Assembly (NCBI RefSeq): GCF_040939785.1
Contig: NZ_CP162553.1
Span: 2,666,001-2,730,000 of the forward strand
Length of the DNA: 64,000 nucleotides
Origin: Bradyrhizobium lupini
GTDB taxonomy: Bacteria > Pseudomonadota > Alphaproteobacteria > Rhizobiales > Xanthobacteraceae
Direction: 5' to 3'
Shown: positions 45,041-55,204 of the stretch, in pieces
How the letters are laid out: each line of letters opens with the position of its first letter
Numbering within the stretch: the stretch's first letter is position 1
Made by a program: the position numbers and the translations under genes
Notes under the pieces: model-generated
What the model saw: only the letters and a program-made list of their open reading frames with translations
What the model was told of the DNA's origin: nothing
The model's database searches: none

Positions 45041-45337
45041 TTAACCGAACTTGAATAGGACACCGTAACCGCCGCGTGGGTAGCTCCACTCGATATCACC
45101 ACTTTCTTCGCAGATCACCCTGCAGGTGCCGCACTCGATACACCCATCGACTGTCACCTCAACATGACCTTTATCATTGAGCTCGTAGCACCGTGCAGGG
45201 CAGGCCTTCAGCATCGATAAGAGCCGCGAGGATGGCGTGGTGTGCGGACGTACCTTGATGTGGGCGCGGCCGGAATCAACGAGATAACGGTTGTAGAATA
45301 GTTTATCCTCGACACGTTGGGATGGCTCGCTCGGCAT
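45041..45337 (-). CDS. fixX: ferredoxin-like protein FixX
   Basis: This 98-residue protein has the usual FixX length. It has the cluster motif [11 protein letters not shown] (C-x2-C-x2-C) with another cysteine pair in [10 protein letters not shown], and ends with the typical [13 protein letters not shown]. FixX accepts electrons in the FixABCX electron-bifurcating complex, which delivers low-potential electrons to nitrogenase. I chose the ATG at 45,337 (GGAG upstream); a longer frame to 45,424 would overlap fixC. It lies 40 bases after fixC. Confidence 0.96.
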   Translation of the reverse strand: MPSEPSQRVEDKLFYNRYLVDSGRAHIKVRPHTTPSSRLLSMLKACPARCYELNDKGHVEVTVDGCIECGTCRVICEESGDIEWSYPRGGYGVLFKFG

Positions 45338-45377
45338 TTTTTCTGGCTCCGTCGTTCGTCGTCGTCTTAGGTTTGGA

Positions 45378-46685
45378 TCACCGCCAGGCCCGGGCAATGC
45401 GCAGGGCATCGCTAAACAGCCCACTCCAAGACCGGGCCTTGATGAACGAGCTCAGCATCAGCTTCTCTTTCTCGAGCTTTGGTGTGCCGTCGACGCGCAC
45501 GTAATCCTGCATCGCCTTGGAGAAGAGCTGCGGATATGTGAGAAAGAAGTTCTGCGAGTGGGTATGCATGAGTGCCGGCATATCTTTGTACTTCTTCAGG
45601 TCCTTGATCACGAAAGAATCAGTTAGCATTTTCTTGTAAAGCGAAAGATTTTTGGCCGTCATCGGATCTTTTCGCGATCTGATAAGGCAGATCGCTTCCG
45701 CCGCGATACGGCCCGACGTCATCGCCAAATTGGACCCCTCGCGATGGATGGCGTTGTTAAGTTGGGCGGCGTCTCCGACGACCACCCAGCCCTCCCCGCA
45801 AAGCTGCGGGATTGCCCTGTACCCACCTTCGGGGATCAAGTGCGCGGAATATTCCTTGACCTCCGAACCTTCGATGAGCGGCGCGACGGATGGGTGACGC
45901 TTGAAACCCTCGAGCAGGCCGTAAGGCGTCTCGCCGGTACGCTGGAAGTCGGCAACAAGACAGCCAATACCGAGCGAGATGCATTCCTTATTGGAATAGA
46001 TGAAGCCCATACCGGTCATGCCGCGGGAGATGGTTCCGACCGCTTCGATGACGAGCCCCTCGTCGCCTTTGAGATTGAAGCGAGCGTCGATTGTCTCGCG
46101 TGACAAAAAATGCATCTCCTTAACCGCGAGTGCGACCTTGTCCGGTTTCGGCCGCCCTCTTAAGCCCGCGCCCGTCCCGAGCACTCCGTTCACCCCCTCG
46201 GCCAGCACGACAACATCTGCATGGATTTCACCCCCATCGCGGTCTGTGCGCACCCCGACGACCCTGCCATGGGAATCCTGGAGGAGCTCGGTCACCGTGG
46301 TCTCGCACAGCACGGTAGCGCCGGCGTCGCGGACCTTCTGCGACAACCATTTATCGAACTGGGCGCGGATGATGGTGTAGCGGTTCGGCTTCTCCTCGTT
46401 GAAATCATCGGATCGATAGTGAATCCCGGTGTGCGAACGCTCGTCCAGGATCCAGAAGCGTTGCTCGACTAGATGCCGCTCAAGCGGCGCATCTTCTCGG
46501 AAATTCGGAATCAGCTTCTCCAGCATGTCGGCATAAAGGATGGCCCCTTGCACGTTCTTCGACCCGGAATACTCGCCGCGTTCCAGCTGCAGCACTTTCA
46601 GACCCCGCTCGGCCATTGTAAGCGCCGCCGCGTTCCCGCCCATGCCAGCACCGACGACGATGGCGTCGAATCTTTCCTGAATCAT
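45378..46685 (-). CDS. fixC: flavoprotein-ubiquinone oxidoreductase FixC
   Basis: This 435-residue protein has the FAD-binding [11 protein letters not shown] at the N-terminus and the ETF-QO family blocks [20 protein letters not shown] and GVIGTGAGL-like [13 protein letters not shown]. FixC is the quinone-reducing flavoprotein of the FixABCX complex at the inner membrane. The gene follows fixB by 11 bases and precedes fixX by 40. All features suggest it is intact. Confidence 0.97.
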   Translation of the reverse strand: MIQERFDAIVVGAGMGGNAAALTMAERGLKVLQLERGEYSGSKNVQGAILYADMLEKLIPNFREDAPLERHLVEQRFWILDERSHTGIHYRSDDFNEEKPNRYTIIRAQFDKWLSQKVRDAGATVLCETTVTELLQDSHGRVVGVRTDRDGGEIHADVVVLAEGVNGVLGTGAGLRGRPKPDKVALAVKEMHFLSRETIDARFNLKGDEGLVIEAVGTISRGMTGMGFIYSNKECISLGIGCLVADFQRTGETPYGLLEGFKRHPSVAPLIEGSEVKEYSAHLIPEGGYRAIPQLCGEGWVVVGDAAQLNNAIHREGSNLAMTSGRIAAEAICLIRSRKDPMTAKNLSLYKKMLTDSFVIKDLKKYKDMPALMHTHSQNFFLTYPQLFSKAMQDYVRVDGTPKLEKEKLMLSSFIKARSWSGLFSDALRIARAWR

Positions 46686-46696
46686 AACAAGCTCCC

Positions 46697-47809
46697 CTAG
46701 CCAGCGATGCGGTCGTGCGAGTGCGGCGATAGCTGCGCGCGGAATGCAGAGGTCAACGCCGGCAACAGTCGAATGGCGTCGGTGACGATGCCGATATGGG
46801 CAAAGTCGAAGATCGGAGCGTTCTTGTCAGTGTTGATGGCAACGATGAGGTCGCCGCCCTCCACGCCGACGCGATGCTGGATAGCGCCGGAAATGCCGGC
46901 CGCGATATAGAGCTTTGGCCGGATGGTTTTCCCGGTCTGGCCGATTTGTCGGTCGGAGGTGGCCCAGCCCTTCTGGACCAGCGGCCGCGAGCAGCCATAT
47001 TCGGCGCCAAGCACGTCCGCGAGCTGGTGTACCAGTTGGAAATTTTCAGGCGATCCCAGACCGAGCCCTCCAGCGACGACCACGTCGGCATAGGCAAGGT
47101 TGGACTTTGTAGAATCGCGGTCTGGCAGGAAGGACAGGACTTTTGTGACGATATCTTCTTCTACAAGCCCGAGCGGATGCGAGATGACGCGCGAGACGGC
47201 GCCTGTCACGCGCTCGGGCATCGGCATCACGCGCGGTCGGACGGTTGCCATCTGTGGACGATAGTTGAGTGTGTAGATCGTGCACAACAGTGAGCCGCCA
47301 AACGTCGGCCGGGTCGCTGCAAGCGAGCCGTCGGCATCGACATCGAGTTCTGTGCAGTCGGCAGTTAGGCCGGTGAGCAGTGTGGTGGCCACTGAGCCGG
47401 CGAGATCACGGCCGAGTGTTGTTGCCCCTAGGAGTAGGATTTCCGGCTTGTAAGTGTTGACCAGCTCTGACAGGGCCTTGGTATAGGACTGGTTGCGATA
47501 ATCGGCCAAGAGATTGTCCGCGACGATATAGGCGAGATCGGCGCCGTAGCAGAACGATTCGGCGACCGCCTGCTGCGTTGTCTCCCCAACCGGGCCGATG
47601 ACAACCGCGGCGAGGTCAACATTAAGCTTGTCGGCGAGCCGGCGGCCGGCACCCATCAGCTCCCATGAGACGGGGTGCACGACCCCGCGTTCCTGCTCGA
47701 TGAAAACCCAGACGTGCTTATACGGCTTAAATCGCTCGGGCAGCTCCCTCTTGGTCGCCGCGCGACCACCACCCGCGGCCGGAGCTGCACTTTTCGGTGC
47801 GGTGCTCAT
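46697..47809 (-). CDS. fixB: electron-transfer flavoprotein alpha-like FixB
   Basis: This 370-residue protein has an alanine-rich N-terminal extension and the ETF-alpha C-terminal FAD domain. The blocks [20 protein letters not shown] and [20 protein letters not shown] bind FAD. FixB pairs with FixA to oxidise NADH with electron bifurcation. Two adjacent ATGs (47,812 and 47,809) follow GGGAG. An intact fixA is missing from its expected place directly upstream; only a relic of its start remains (48,392-48,522). The complex must use FixA from elsewhere, as in other symbiotic bradyrhizobia. Confidence 0.96.
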   Translation of the reverse strand: MSTAPKSAAPAAGGGRAATKRELPERFKPYKHVWVFIEQERGVVHPVSWELMGAGRRLADKLNVDLAAVVIGPVGETTQQAVAESFCYGADLAYIVADNLLADYRNQSYTKALSELVNTYKPEILLLGATTLGRDLAGSVATTLLTGLTADCTELDVDADGSLAATRPTFGGSLLCTIYTLNYRPQMATVRPRVMPMPERVTGAVSRVISHPLGLVEEDIVTKVLSFLPDRDSTKSNLAYADVVVAGGLGLGSPENFQLVHQLADVLGAEYGCSRPLVQKGWATSDRQIGQTGKTIRPKLYIAAGISGAIQHRVGVEGGDLIVAINTDKNAPIFDFAHIGIVTDAIRLLPALTSAFRAQLSPHSHDRIAG

Positions 47810-48391
47810 CATCTGTACTCCCATTCGCATTCAGTTGCGGCTCGCCAGCGGAGCATGCTCCGCCTCCAGGTTGGAATTCGCGCTTGAAGATTTCTTCAGT
47901 TAAGCGTCGGGCCAGATGCCGGCCAGCATCGCGTCAGCACCGCCTGGCAGCAGCGCGGGGCCGACACAGCCCTTGCTGGACCTGGGCCACGAGCCCGGAA
48001 GCATGCGCTTCGGGTTCGTTCCGGATTCGGCATACTGGGGCGACGGTTTGGTTCCGGGCACTGCTAAGGCACCGACCCGGCCGGTCAGGCGTGCCGATCG
48101 ATTGGTCCTCCTCATCTTAGAGATGCAACAGAGGTGCAACAGATCAAGGAGCTGCGAGGGGCTCGGCTGGTACGATTGTCGGCCGCGTGCTTGCCGATGG
48201 AAGCGCGATCCCATTGCTCCGAGTGCCCTTGTTTCTTGCCGATCATAGCGACAGGCACGCAACTCCTCGCGAAGACAGGAGGGGCGGCGCTCAAGGCGCC
48301 CGGTCAACGGCGCCGCACGGCCGGCGCTGTTGAGCAACGGCTCCCCCCGCGAAACCTCGGCCAGGGATCGGCCAACGGGGGCGCACGAATC
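47810..48391. other. leader region of fixBCX without intact gene
   Basis: This stretch should be transcribed from the sigma54 promoter at 48,553-48,568. No intact frame is convincing. It occupies the place of fixA in a fixABCX operon, and sequence beyond the first ~40 codons of the relic is no longer recognisable. A poor -24/-12-like match at 47,910-47,925 is probably chance. Confidence 0.4.
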
Positions 48392-48522
48392 AAACGCAGC
48401 TTTCAGCTCCGCCGGGTATGCGACCATCGCTTTGGCGTCGCGACGCATTATGGTGCCGGCAGGCAGCGCGCGCGAACCGGCGCGGCGTCAAAAACAAAAT
48501 CGATGCGGACCAAGACGAGCAT
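48392..48522 (-). pseudogene. fixA: relic of the fixA 5' end
   Basis: The ATG at 48,522 has GGAG six bases upstream and lies about 19 bases after the predicted transcription start. It reads MLVLVRIDFVFDAAPVRARC. Positions M1, V5, I7, V10, D12, A14 and R17 coincide with the FixA start MHIVVCIKQVPDSAQIRVHP as I know it. After a one-base shift the frame continues TIMRRDAKAMVAYPAEL, against FixA TIMRQGVPAIVNPYDL. Spacing and position upstream of fixB support a fixA remnant. The family comparison is from memory, not an alignment. Confidence 0.55.
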
Positions 48523-48552
48523 GCGCTTCTCCAGACTAGCTGAGCATATGTC

Positions 48553-48568
48553 AGCAATTGTCGTACCA
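48553..48568 (-). promoter_or_regulatory. sigma54 promoter of the fix operon
   Basis: The minus strand reads TGGTACGACAATTGCT, one base from the consensus TGGCACG-N4-TTGCT, with GG-N10-GC exact. The predicted start is near 48,541. The intact part of the operon (fixB) begins about 730 bases further on. Confidence 0.8.
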
Positions 48569-48664
48569 ATTTGCGCAGGCGATGAAAATTGATCGCTATT
48601 TCAGAATCTTATCGAAGGAGGCGGCATCTCACGAGATCGAAACATTCGAGACCGTACTGACCCG

Positions 48665-48680
48665 TGTCAGGAATGCGACA
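48665..48680. promoter_or_regulatory. NifA site of the fix operon
   Basis: TGTCAGGAATGCGACA matches TGT-N10-ACA exactly, 97 bases upstream of the -24 element. This is the normal distance for NifA activation by DNA looping. Confidence 0.75.
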
Positions 48681-48952
48681 GAAGACACTCATCCGAACCT
48701 TGGTGAGCTTTCGTCGCGACGTGTGCGGTCCCGCTGCCGGCGCATGATTGCAGGAGATAGGTACAGCATGCGTACCAGCTTAAAAGGATGGAAATATCAG
48801 CGGTGAGTCGTGATTGGCCCCTAACGAGCCGAGGTGCTCAAGCTGCGGATCCGCGAGGCCGCGACTGTAACTTTCCGCTTGAATTCGAAACCATGGCTTG
48901 CTGTCAGGCTCTCGGGACCTTCACGGTCCAGAGCACGACATATGAGCTCAAT

Positions 48953-49285
48953 TCACTCCAACAAATCGAGCTGGACCAATGCTGGATGCTTGTTCGCTTG
49001 TGGTGCGGCCGCATCCTTCAGCACCTTGAATACGCGCTGTTCGATCGGGGTGGACGTGACGAAGTCGGCATAGGCGCGCTCAAGCGTGGCCTTGCAACGC
49101 GCGGCGATCTCAGGATCAGATGCACCGGTCAACTCCTCGCCTGCGAGATATTGGCCCATGCGACGCAGGATGTGAAGCCGCGCCACATCGACGATTTTCG
49201 CATCGTACTCGACGCCGAGGAGTGAAAAAAACTCCTCTGCGGCCGAGGCCTTGTTCAATCGCGCAAGGATGCCATCAGTCGTCAT
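48953..49285 (-). CDS. nifW: nitrogenase-protective protein NifW
   Basis: This 110-residue protein matches NifW in length and sequence (ILARLNKASAAEEFFSLLGV, ARLHILRRMGQYL, AYADFVTSTPIEQRVFKVLK). NifW associates with the MoFe protein and is linked to its maturation or oxygen protection. The ATG at 49,285 has GGAGG six bases upstream. It follows the nifV relic and probably belongs to the nifH-nifQ transcript, with the fix promoter starting downstream of it. Confidence 0.95.
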   Translation of the reverse strand: MTTDGILARLNKASAAEEFFSLLGVEYDAKIVDVARLHILRRMGQYLAGEELTGASDPEIAARCKATLERAYADFVTSTPIEQRVFKVLKDAAAPQANKHPALVQLDLLE

Positions 49286-49335
49286 TCTCAACCTCCATCT
49301 CGATCCGCGCCCAGAAACGACCAGGCTGGAATGTT

Positions 49336-49840
49336 TCAACCCGATCGCGCGACGCGCGTGGCTGATTCGCTGTTGACGAGCGAGCTCTCGTGAATGTCGC
49401 GCCAGATCGCCAACACCGTTTCCTGCACACCAAACCTTGGTGCTCGATCGCATGCTTGCGGACGGGCGCGGGGATGGTTTCGCTTTGCTCGGCGCCGAAA
49501 GAAAGCTGCACGACAGCAGCAAGGTGATCGGGGCGAACCCTGAATGCTTTCCGATCACAACCCGGGAGGAGCGGCGAGCAGCCCCGGGCCGAGCCCCTCG
49601 TAGCTGCGCCGGGTCCTTTAACAGCCCGTGGTCGTGGATGCCGGGTGCATTGGTAAAGACATGCTCGTCGACAATCGCCTTGTTGAGCGGGATGGTACGG
49701 GGCGCAGCGGCTGCAACGACGACCGCGGCTTTTTCCAGTTCGGATAGCAGTACGCCGGTATCACCGCAACAGAGCTGTCTGGGTGCGACGGCAACTTCCT
49801 TCAGCGGCGCATTGTCGGCTCCGCCAGATATCAACCCGCG
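49336..49840 (-). pseudogene. nifV: truncated, frameshifted homocitrate synthase (nifV relic)
   Basis: On the minus strand the frame reads LISGGADNAPLKEVAVAPRQ, then IVDEHVFTNAPGIHDHGLLK and VVIGKHSG. This is the second half of a NifV/LeuA-type synthase, including the conserved V-F-x-H-x-x-G-I-H-x-x-G-L and G-K-H-S-G blocks. It continues after shifts as VRKHAIEHQG and VLAIWRDIHESSLVNSESAT, ending at a stop at 49,336. The N-terminal half with the acetyl-CoA/metal site is missing. Many symbiotic bradyrhizobia lack NifV and receive homocitrate from the plant, so this relic documents its loss. Confidence 0.8.
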
Positions 49841-49979
49841 ATCATCAGACGCCGCCTCGGCCTTAGGTCGGGTGCGCGCAATCGTTTGCCCCGGCCTGTT
49901 TTCACCCCCCATGCGACAGGTGGCCGAAAGCTCGTAGAATACTCCCGCAATGGCGCCAAAGAGGGTATCAATAATGAAC

Positions 49980-50705
49980 TCAGCCTTTCAAGCTTGGGAC
50001 GGCTTGGACGGTGTCATCAAGGCGGCGCAGATGATCCCGCCGACGTCCGGCCATCCGGCTCTCCCCGCTCTCTTCGCCGAAGCAAAGATCAAAATCATTG
50101 CATTCCGTGCAGACCGGCGTGGTACACATCACCAGGCCGTCATCTTCGCATAGCATGCGATAGAAGAAGCGCTTCCAGCGCATGTTCTTCGTGTTGCGAG
50201 CCGCCAGCGGCCCGAAATGGCGCATGAGGACACGGGACAATTCATCCCGCTTCCGCAGGCCGAGATCTTCCCATAAGTGATTAGGCTCCATGGCGCGCCG
50301 CGCGATCATCGTCGCGAGCCAGCCGCCAACCTCGCCATGAGTGGAACGTTGCGCAAGCAGGAGGTCGCGTACCATGACTGTCTCGTCAAGAGCCGGTAAG
50401 GCGGACTGTTCGCGCCAGGTACAACTCCTGACCGGGGCGGATGGGAAGTATTGCACCAAGAGCGCATTGAGCTCCTGGTTGGTCAAGTCAGCACGTTCGG
50501 GAAGTTGGCCGCGATCCATAGCTGATGTGGCCAGAATGCAAGCGAGCACATGGCGATCGAAGTCATCATTGTCACTGATGTCGACTTCTGCCGGATGGCG
50601 CCCCGTCAGAAGCTTGTAGAGCTCACTCGCATCGCGCTGCTCGGCGACGTGAGCTACCGATACGCGAGATGAGATCGTGCCGGCCGTTTTTCCTTTGCCG
50701 ATCAT
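49980..50705 (-). CDS. nifQ: molybdenum-processing protein NifQ
   Basis: This 241-residue protein has the C-terminal cysteine motif CTTPVCTECNDFDLC (C-x4-C-x2-C-x5-C) that defines NifQ. It is preceded by WKRFFYRMLCEDDG. NifQ carries a Mo-Fe-S cluster and supplies molybdenum to FeMo-cofactor assembly on NifEN. I chose the ATG at 50,705; an upstream start at 50,768 would run almost to nifH. It lies 66 bases downstream of nifH and should share its transcript. Confidence 0.93.
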   Translation of the reverse strand: MIGKGKTAGTISSRVSVAHVAEQRDASELYKLLTGRHPAEVDISDNDDFDRHVLACILATSAMDRGQLPERADLTNQELNALLVQYFPSAPVRSCTWREQSALPALDETVMVRDLLLAQRSTHGEVGGWLATMIARRAMEPNHLWEDLGLRKRDELSRVLMRHFGPLAARNTKNMRWKRFFYRMLCEDDGLVMCTTPVCTECNDFDLCFGEESGESRMAGRRRDHLRRLDDTVQAVPSLKG

Positions 50706-50771
50706 AACTTTCGCACAGCTTCTGAGTGGACGAGGTCGGCCTTCCCGGATCGAGAAGGCCGACAACATGAA

Positions 50772-51788
<1,017 letters not shown>

Positions 51789-51820
51789 TCAGCCCTCGCT
51801 CGTTGTTGCTCCATCCAGTT

Positions 51821-51836
51821 AGCAACTGGCGTGCCA
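51821..51836 (-). promoter_or_regulatory. sigma54 promoter of nifH
   Basis: The minus strand reads TGGCACGCCAGTTGCT, a full match to TGGCACG-N4-TTGCT. The predicted transcription start is near 51,809, about 147 bases before the ATG. The same 16 bases form the nifB promoter. Confidence 0.93.
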
Positions 51837-51905
51837 TTTCCTTCGCACCTGCATTAAGCTTTTGATTACCCTCAACTAACAGCGTGGCCTCGGACGCCGG
51901 CGTGC

Positions 51906-51921
51906 TGTGGCGGACCGGACA
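51906..51921. promoter_or_regulatory. NifA site between nifH and the peroxiredoxin gene
   Basis: TGTGGCGGACCGGACA matches TGT-N10-ACA. It lies 70 bases upstream of the nifH -24 element and about 210 bases upstream of the divergent peroxiredoxin promoter. I found no other full site between the two promoters, so it may serve both. Confidence 0.8.
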
Positions 51922-52131
51922 GCCGCAAAGGCTCTGACAGAAACCCGACAAAGCCTCTGCGCTCCGATTCCACTACGAGCGCCGGCCAAGGAGCACAAAC
52001 GGGAAATCTCGCGTCTTACGCCCGAGACGATTGAGGAGACGGACATATTGCAGATCGGGCTCGAGGACATCGCCACCATCAAAGGCGAATGTTCCACGAC
52101 GGGTATGGCGGGCACTTGCCGCCAGATCGGG

Positions 52132-52147
52132 TGGCATATTGCTTGCT
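52132..52147 (+). promoter_or_regulatory. sigma54 promoter of the peroxiredoxin gene
   Basis: TGGCATATTGCTTGCT fits TGGCACG-N4-TTGCT with GG-N10-GC exact. The predicted start near 52,159 gives a leader of about 35 bases before the ATG at 52,194. Confidence 0.8.
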
Positions 52148-52193
52148 CAGTCGCGGAACGCTGTTCCGTGTGACCCGATGTTGTGAGGACAAT

Positions 52194-52748
52194 ATGCTTG
52201 GAATTGGAAGTAAGTTGCCGCCGTTCGACATCATAGGCGTGAAGCCCGGCTTTCACCTGCAGGAGGAGGACGGGCAAAGCGCTTTCGAGACGCTGACTGA
52301 GAGAAGCTTCCCCGGCAAATGGAAAGTCATCTTCTTTTACCCGAAGGATTTCACATTCGTCTGCCCAACCGAAATCGCCGAGTTTGCCCGCCTGACGAAG
52401 GATTTCGCCGATCGCGACGCAATCGTGCTTGGTGGGTCGACCGATAACGAGTTTTGCAAGCTCGCCTGGCGGCGTGACCATAAGGACCTGCACCGTCTAT
52501 CCATCTGGCAGTTTGCCGACACCAAGGGCGCACTGGTCGATGGCCTTGGAGTGCGCTCGCGTGATGGCATCGCACATCGCTATACCTTCATCGTCGATCC
52601 TGAGAACACGATCCAGCATGTCTACGCGACTAGCCCCAATGTCGGCCGCAGCCCCACCGATACGTTACGTGTTCTGGATGCGATACAGACTGATGAGCTC
52701 TGCCCTTGCAACCGCGAAATCGGTGGCGACACGCTTAAAATTGCCTGA
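52194..52748 (+). CDS. peroxiredoxin, AhpC/Prx family
   Basis: This 184-residue protein has the peroxidatic cysteine in FTFVCPTE near residue 47 and the resolving cysteine in ELCPCNRE near the C-terminus, the layout of AhpC-type 2-Cys peroxiredoxins. It reduces hydrogen peroxide and organic peroxides with a thiol donor. GAGGA five bases before the ATG supports the start. Its sigma54 promoter and head-to-head position with nifH suggest it protects nitrogen-fixing cells from peroxide. No AhpF or AhpD is adjacent. Confidence 0.93.
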   Translation: MLGIGSKLPPFDIIGVKPGFHLQEEDGQSAFETLTERSFPGKWKVIFFYPKDFTFVCPTEIAEFARLTKDFADRDAIVLGGSTDNEFCKLAWRRDHKDLHRLSIWQFADTKGALVDGLGVRSRDGIAHRYTFIVDPENTIQHVYATSPNVGRSPTDTLRVLDAIQTDELCPCNREIGGDTLKIA

Positions 52749-53586
52749 GGCAACATATCGATCGTGCAGTTGGACGAGCGTTCCGGCCGCGGGACGTCAG
52801 ACGCAATCGTTCTTCGATGATTTCAGGTGAGACGATGCTGCCGCAAACACTGCTAGCGAGTGCGACCCGCAATTCAGTTCTCTTTACCGGTCATGAACTC
52901 TGACGCCGCCGCCGCGATATGGGCGCGGCAGTCGCGGCGGCGATATCCACGGTCTCGATCACGACGATGAACAGCGTTCACGGCCGCTTTGCCCTCACAT
53001 CATCCCGAACACAAGCGGATGCCGTCGCGGCTGCCCATGAACATACAAACGCTTGTACGCTTCTGCGCCTGCCGGACGCACATCTCCCGCCGGAGTTCCT
53101 TATACTTCGTCGCAGGTCGGGACCGCGGTTCTCTTTTGTCTGCGGCTTACCGGCAAGCAACTTCAAGGGCGCGATCCAGCGCGCACGAGGTCAGAAACAG
53201 GGTACCAATCTCTCCCTCTTGGGGCATTCTAGGTTTCAGTCGCCGCGCCTTGAGAAGGGTGGACGCAGCGGCATATGGCTTAGCGCGAACGACGTGTGCC
53301 TGCCGTCGGTCGACGCGCTCGCACACCGTATTTTCCGGGCCTGGCAAATCTATATTCAGCGCCTAAGCAGCACGTTGCGACGAGCGATTCGCTTGAGTCG
53401 CTGATTGAACACGACAATCGGTTGGGTTTAGGTCAAGTAACCGGATCGACGGAGAAGCCGGTCAGCTCGTTCGCCGCGCGACCTAACCGTCGGCGCCGAG
53501 CCTGAGACGACCAACTGGCCAGCAATCGCACGCCGCCTGACGGTCTCGATCATCACGCCGGTCGATTTCCGAAGCTGAATCCCATC
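52749..53586. other. no gene recognised
   Basis: This stretch lies downstream of the peroxiredoxin gene. The plus-strand frames are arginine-rich and without motifs, and no ribosome binding site stands out. Confidence 0.35.
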
Positions 53587-53760
53587 TCAGCGCTGGTGAC
53601 CCAAGCCAATCCCCAAGGTAGACGCTTTCTGCCTTAGGGAGCCTTCGGATCGCTTCATAAGCTTTGAAACCCTAGCTACGGGGGTGCGCGCCCTTGAGTG
53701 CGCCTTGAGCAGCTTGACCTCATCCTTACTATATTCTTTGCGCTTGGTGCTTTTCGCCAC
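53587..53760 (-). CDS. small basic conserved protein, SANT/Myb-like
   Basis: This gene encodes 57 residues from a GTG at 53,760 with GGAG eight bases upstream. The sequence KRKEYSKDEVKLLKAHSRAR and RTPVARVSKLMKRSEGSLRQ looks like a short three-helix SANT/Myb-like DNA-binding unit. Close relatives starting MAKSTKRKEY are very common in Bradyrhizobium. It may be a small nucleoid or regulatory protein; the function is unknown. Confidence 0.65.
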   Translation of the reverse strand: MAKSTKRKEYSKDEVKLLKAHSRARTPVARVSKLMKRSEGSLRQKASTLGIGLGHQR

Positions 53761-53980
53761 GTGACGTTCTCCGATTTCGCTTTGCACATTTATCTGCAGC
53801 GCCTTGTTTTTGAAAAACGACGCAACTAGCTTCCCATTACCATATCAATGACCATCGGCAACTATTCAAGCGGGCTTTTTATCTTCCAGATAAGAACATG
53901 AACTACACGCGAATTTGTTCTCTGTCCTTCTGTATCTTTATCCGCGTGACAAACCCGATTCCCGACGCACGTCAGGCGCT

Positions 53981-54169
53981 TCAACATGGAAGCAAGCTAT
54001 CGAGACAGGGATGCTCGATTCGGTCCTTCAAAAAACAACTCGAAAGCGCTTCTTGCTCAAGTACATCAACTTCACTCACCAAGAAGTTTCGTAGAGCAAT
54101 ATTCAGGCGCCAGTATTGATGGAGTAGCGCTGGATCGGCCAGGACAATCGTGGTGCTCCCGCGCATCAT
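53981..54169 (-). CDS. small hypothetical protein
   Basis: This gene encodes 62 residues (MMRGSTTIVLADPALLHQYW... ending in EHPCLDSLLPC). AAGG lies about eight bases before the ATG at 54,169. The sequence is protein-like but not recognised. It lies at the end of the nifZ unit and could be its last gene. Confidence 0.35.
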   Translation of the reverse strand: MMRGSTTIVLADPALLHQYWRLNIALRNFLVSEVDVLEQEALSSCFLKDRIEHPCLDSLLPC

Positions 54170-54556
54170 GAACCGGCCTTCACCGCGCGTGTACGGCGTT
54201 ACCGCGCGAAGAATAAACGTCCTCTCATACTTTCTGGGCTTCTGCGGACCTAGGTCGAGTACTCACAAATGCAAATCCTGCGACGGCTGAGGTTTGCTTC
54301 GTCAGCTGATCGAGCACGGCTTGCTCTTCCTCATTTGACCGCCGCAGTATCCTTGATCGAAGAGGCCACGTAGAGATAGCCAGGCAATTCCATCCTCAGC
54401 GAACAAGATGCGAGACCATCGCCTGCCCCGTGCCATGGACCCGATGAACGAGCGAGCGATCTGATCGTGATATTTCGCCAGGCCTAGCACGACGGCATGG
54501 CAAACAACCCGCGGGCTTAGCGCCCTGTGAGCTGGCACCGGCAGGCGACTGCTTGA
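54170..54556. other. no intact gene
   Basis: A minus-strand frame from a GTG at 54,538 (VVLGLAKYHDQIARSFIGSM) is protein-like but lacks a ribosome binding site and a recognisable domain. It may be a fragment. Confidence 0.3.
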
Positions 54557-54823
54557 TTATGACATGGCAGAGCGCTTGGCCAGCACAATGCCGCTGGCGC
54601 GCCGCGGATCATTCGTGATCTGTGCACATTGATCTCCGCAGTCGAGTAAATGCAGGTCGAATTGGCCAAACCGGCGGAACGGGGTGTGCGTCATGTCGGA
54701 GGCGTCGCAACAAATCCAGGCAAGATGTGGAAATTTCTGCCGGAGCGTCAGGCAGGGCTCAGAGCCTATGTCAATAGCGGCGAGCGTCTGCTCGATCATC
54801 GTCAATTCGCCTTGGCGCACCAT
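54557..54823 (-). CDS. nif-cluster hypothetical protein, 88 residues
   Basis: This gene starts at the ATG at 54,823, which has GAGGA seven bases upstream. It encodes TMIEQTLAAIDIGSEPCLTL, HLAWICCDASDMTHTPFRRF and FDLHLLDCGDQCAQITNDP. Five cysteines in a short alpha/beta protein are notable. The N-terminal part resembles a compact sensor-like fold, but I do not recognise it. It lies 10 bases after the preceding gene in the nifZ unit, so it is probably expressed under nitrogen-fixing conditions. Confidence 0.65.
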   Translation of the reverse strand: MVRQGELTMIEQTLAAIDIGSEPCLTLRQKFPHLAWICCDASDMTHTPFRRFGQFDLHLLDCGDQCAQITNDPRRASGIVLAKRSAMS

Positions 54824-54833
54824 CCACAAATCC

Positions 54834-55193
54834 TCATCGCCAGAATAAACGTTCAGGATCGGTATTCAGAACCGTTGTCGCCAAGCCAAGCCGTTGATGG
54901 GTCGAATGCCACTCCCAGACGCCCTTACGGTGATCTTTGCGGAACAGCTGCCATGCCGCCCCAGTCCTGTCGTGGCGCAGCAGGGCGACCTCGACGAGGC
55001 CGCCCTCCGCATTGATATTGCCTGAGCAACACGGGCTCTCGACCAGATAGCCGCCAGGAACCGCAGTCACCTCTGGCGAGACATATCGGTAGCGCTCGCG
55101 CTTCGTGAGTGCGCGCACGATTCGCCATCGATCGAGCTCGTTGGGATGCGCAGGCAAGCCGGAATGATGTCTTCTGATGATTGCCGCGTTCAT
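54834..55193 (-). CDS. nif-cluster hypothetical protein, 119 residues
   Basis: This gene encodes 119 residues. AGGAGG seven bases before the ATG at 55,193 is a strong ribosome binding site. The central part (RYRYVSPEVTAVPGGYLVES, PCCSGNINAEGG) has paired cysteines, and the C-terminus WQLFRKDHRKGVWEWHSTHQ is aromatic-rich, followed by a conserved-looking LNTDPERLFWR. Proteins with this ending are often seen near nifZ in rhizobia; no function is known. It lies 11 bases after the second NifZ-like gene. Confidence 0.7.
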   Translation of the reverse strand: MNAAIIRRHHSGLPAHPNELDRWRIVRALTKRERYRYVSPEVTAVPGGYLVESPCCSGNINAEGGLVEVALLRHDRTGAAWQLFRKDHRKGVWEWHSTHQRLGLATTVLNTDPERLFWR

Positions 55194-55204
55194 TCCTCAA
55201 CCTC

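Noticed and set aside
47910..47925. Second -24/-12-like match close to fixB
   Set aside because: Both halves are weaker than the match at 48,553-48,568, and no NifA site lies at the right distance.
48788..49225. Plus-strand 145-residue frame
   Set aside because: It is antisense to nifW, has no motif and has a poor start. It is a shadow frame.
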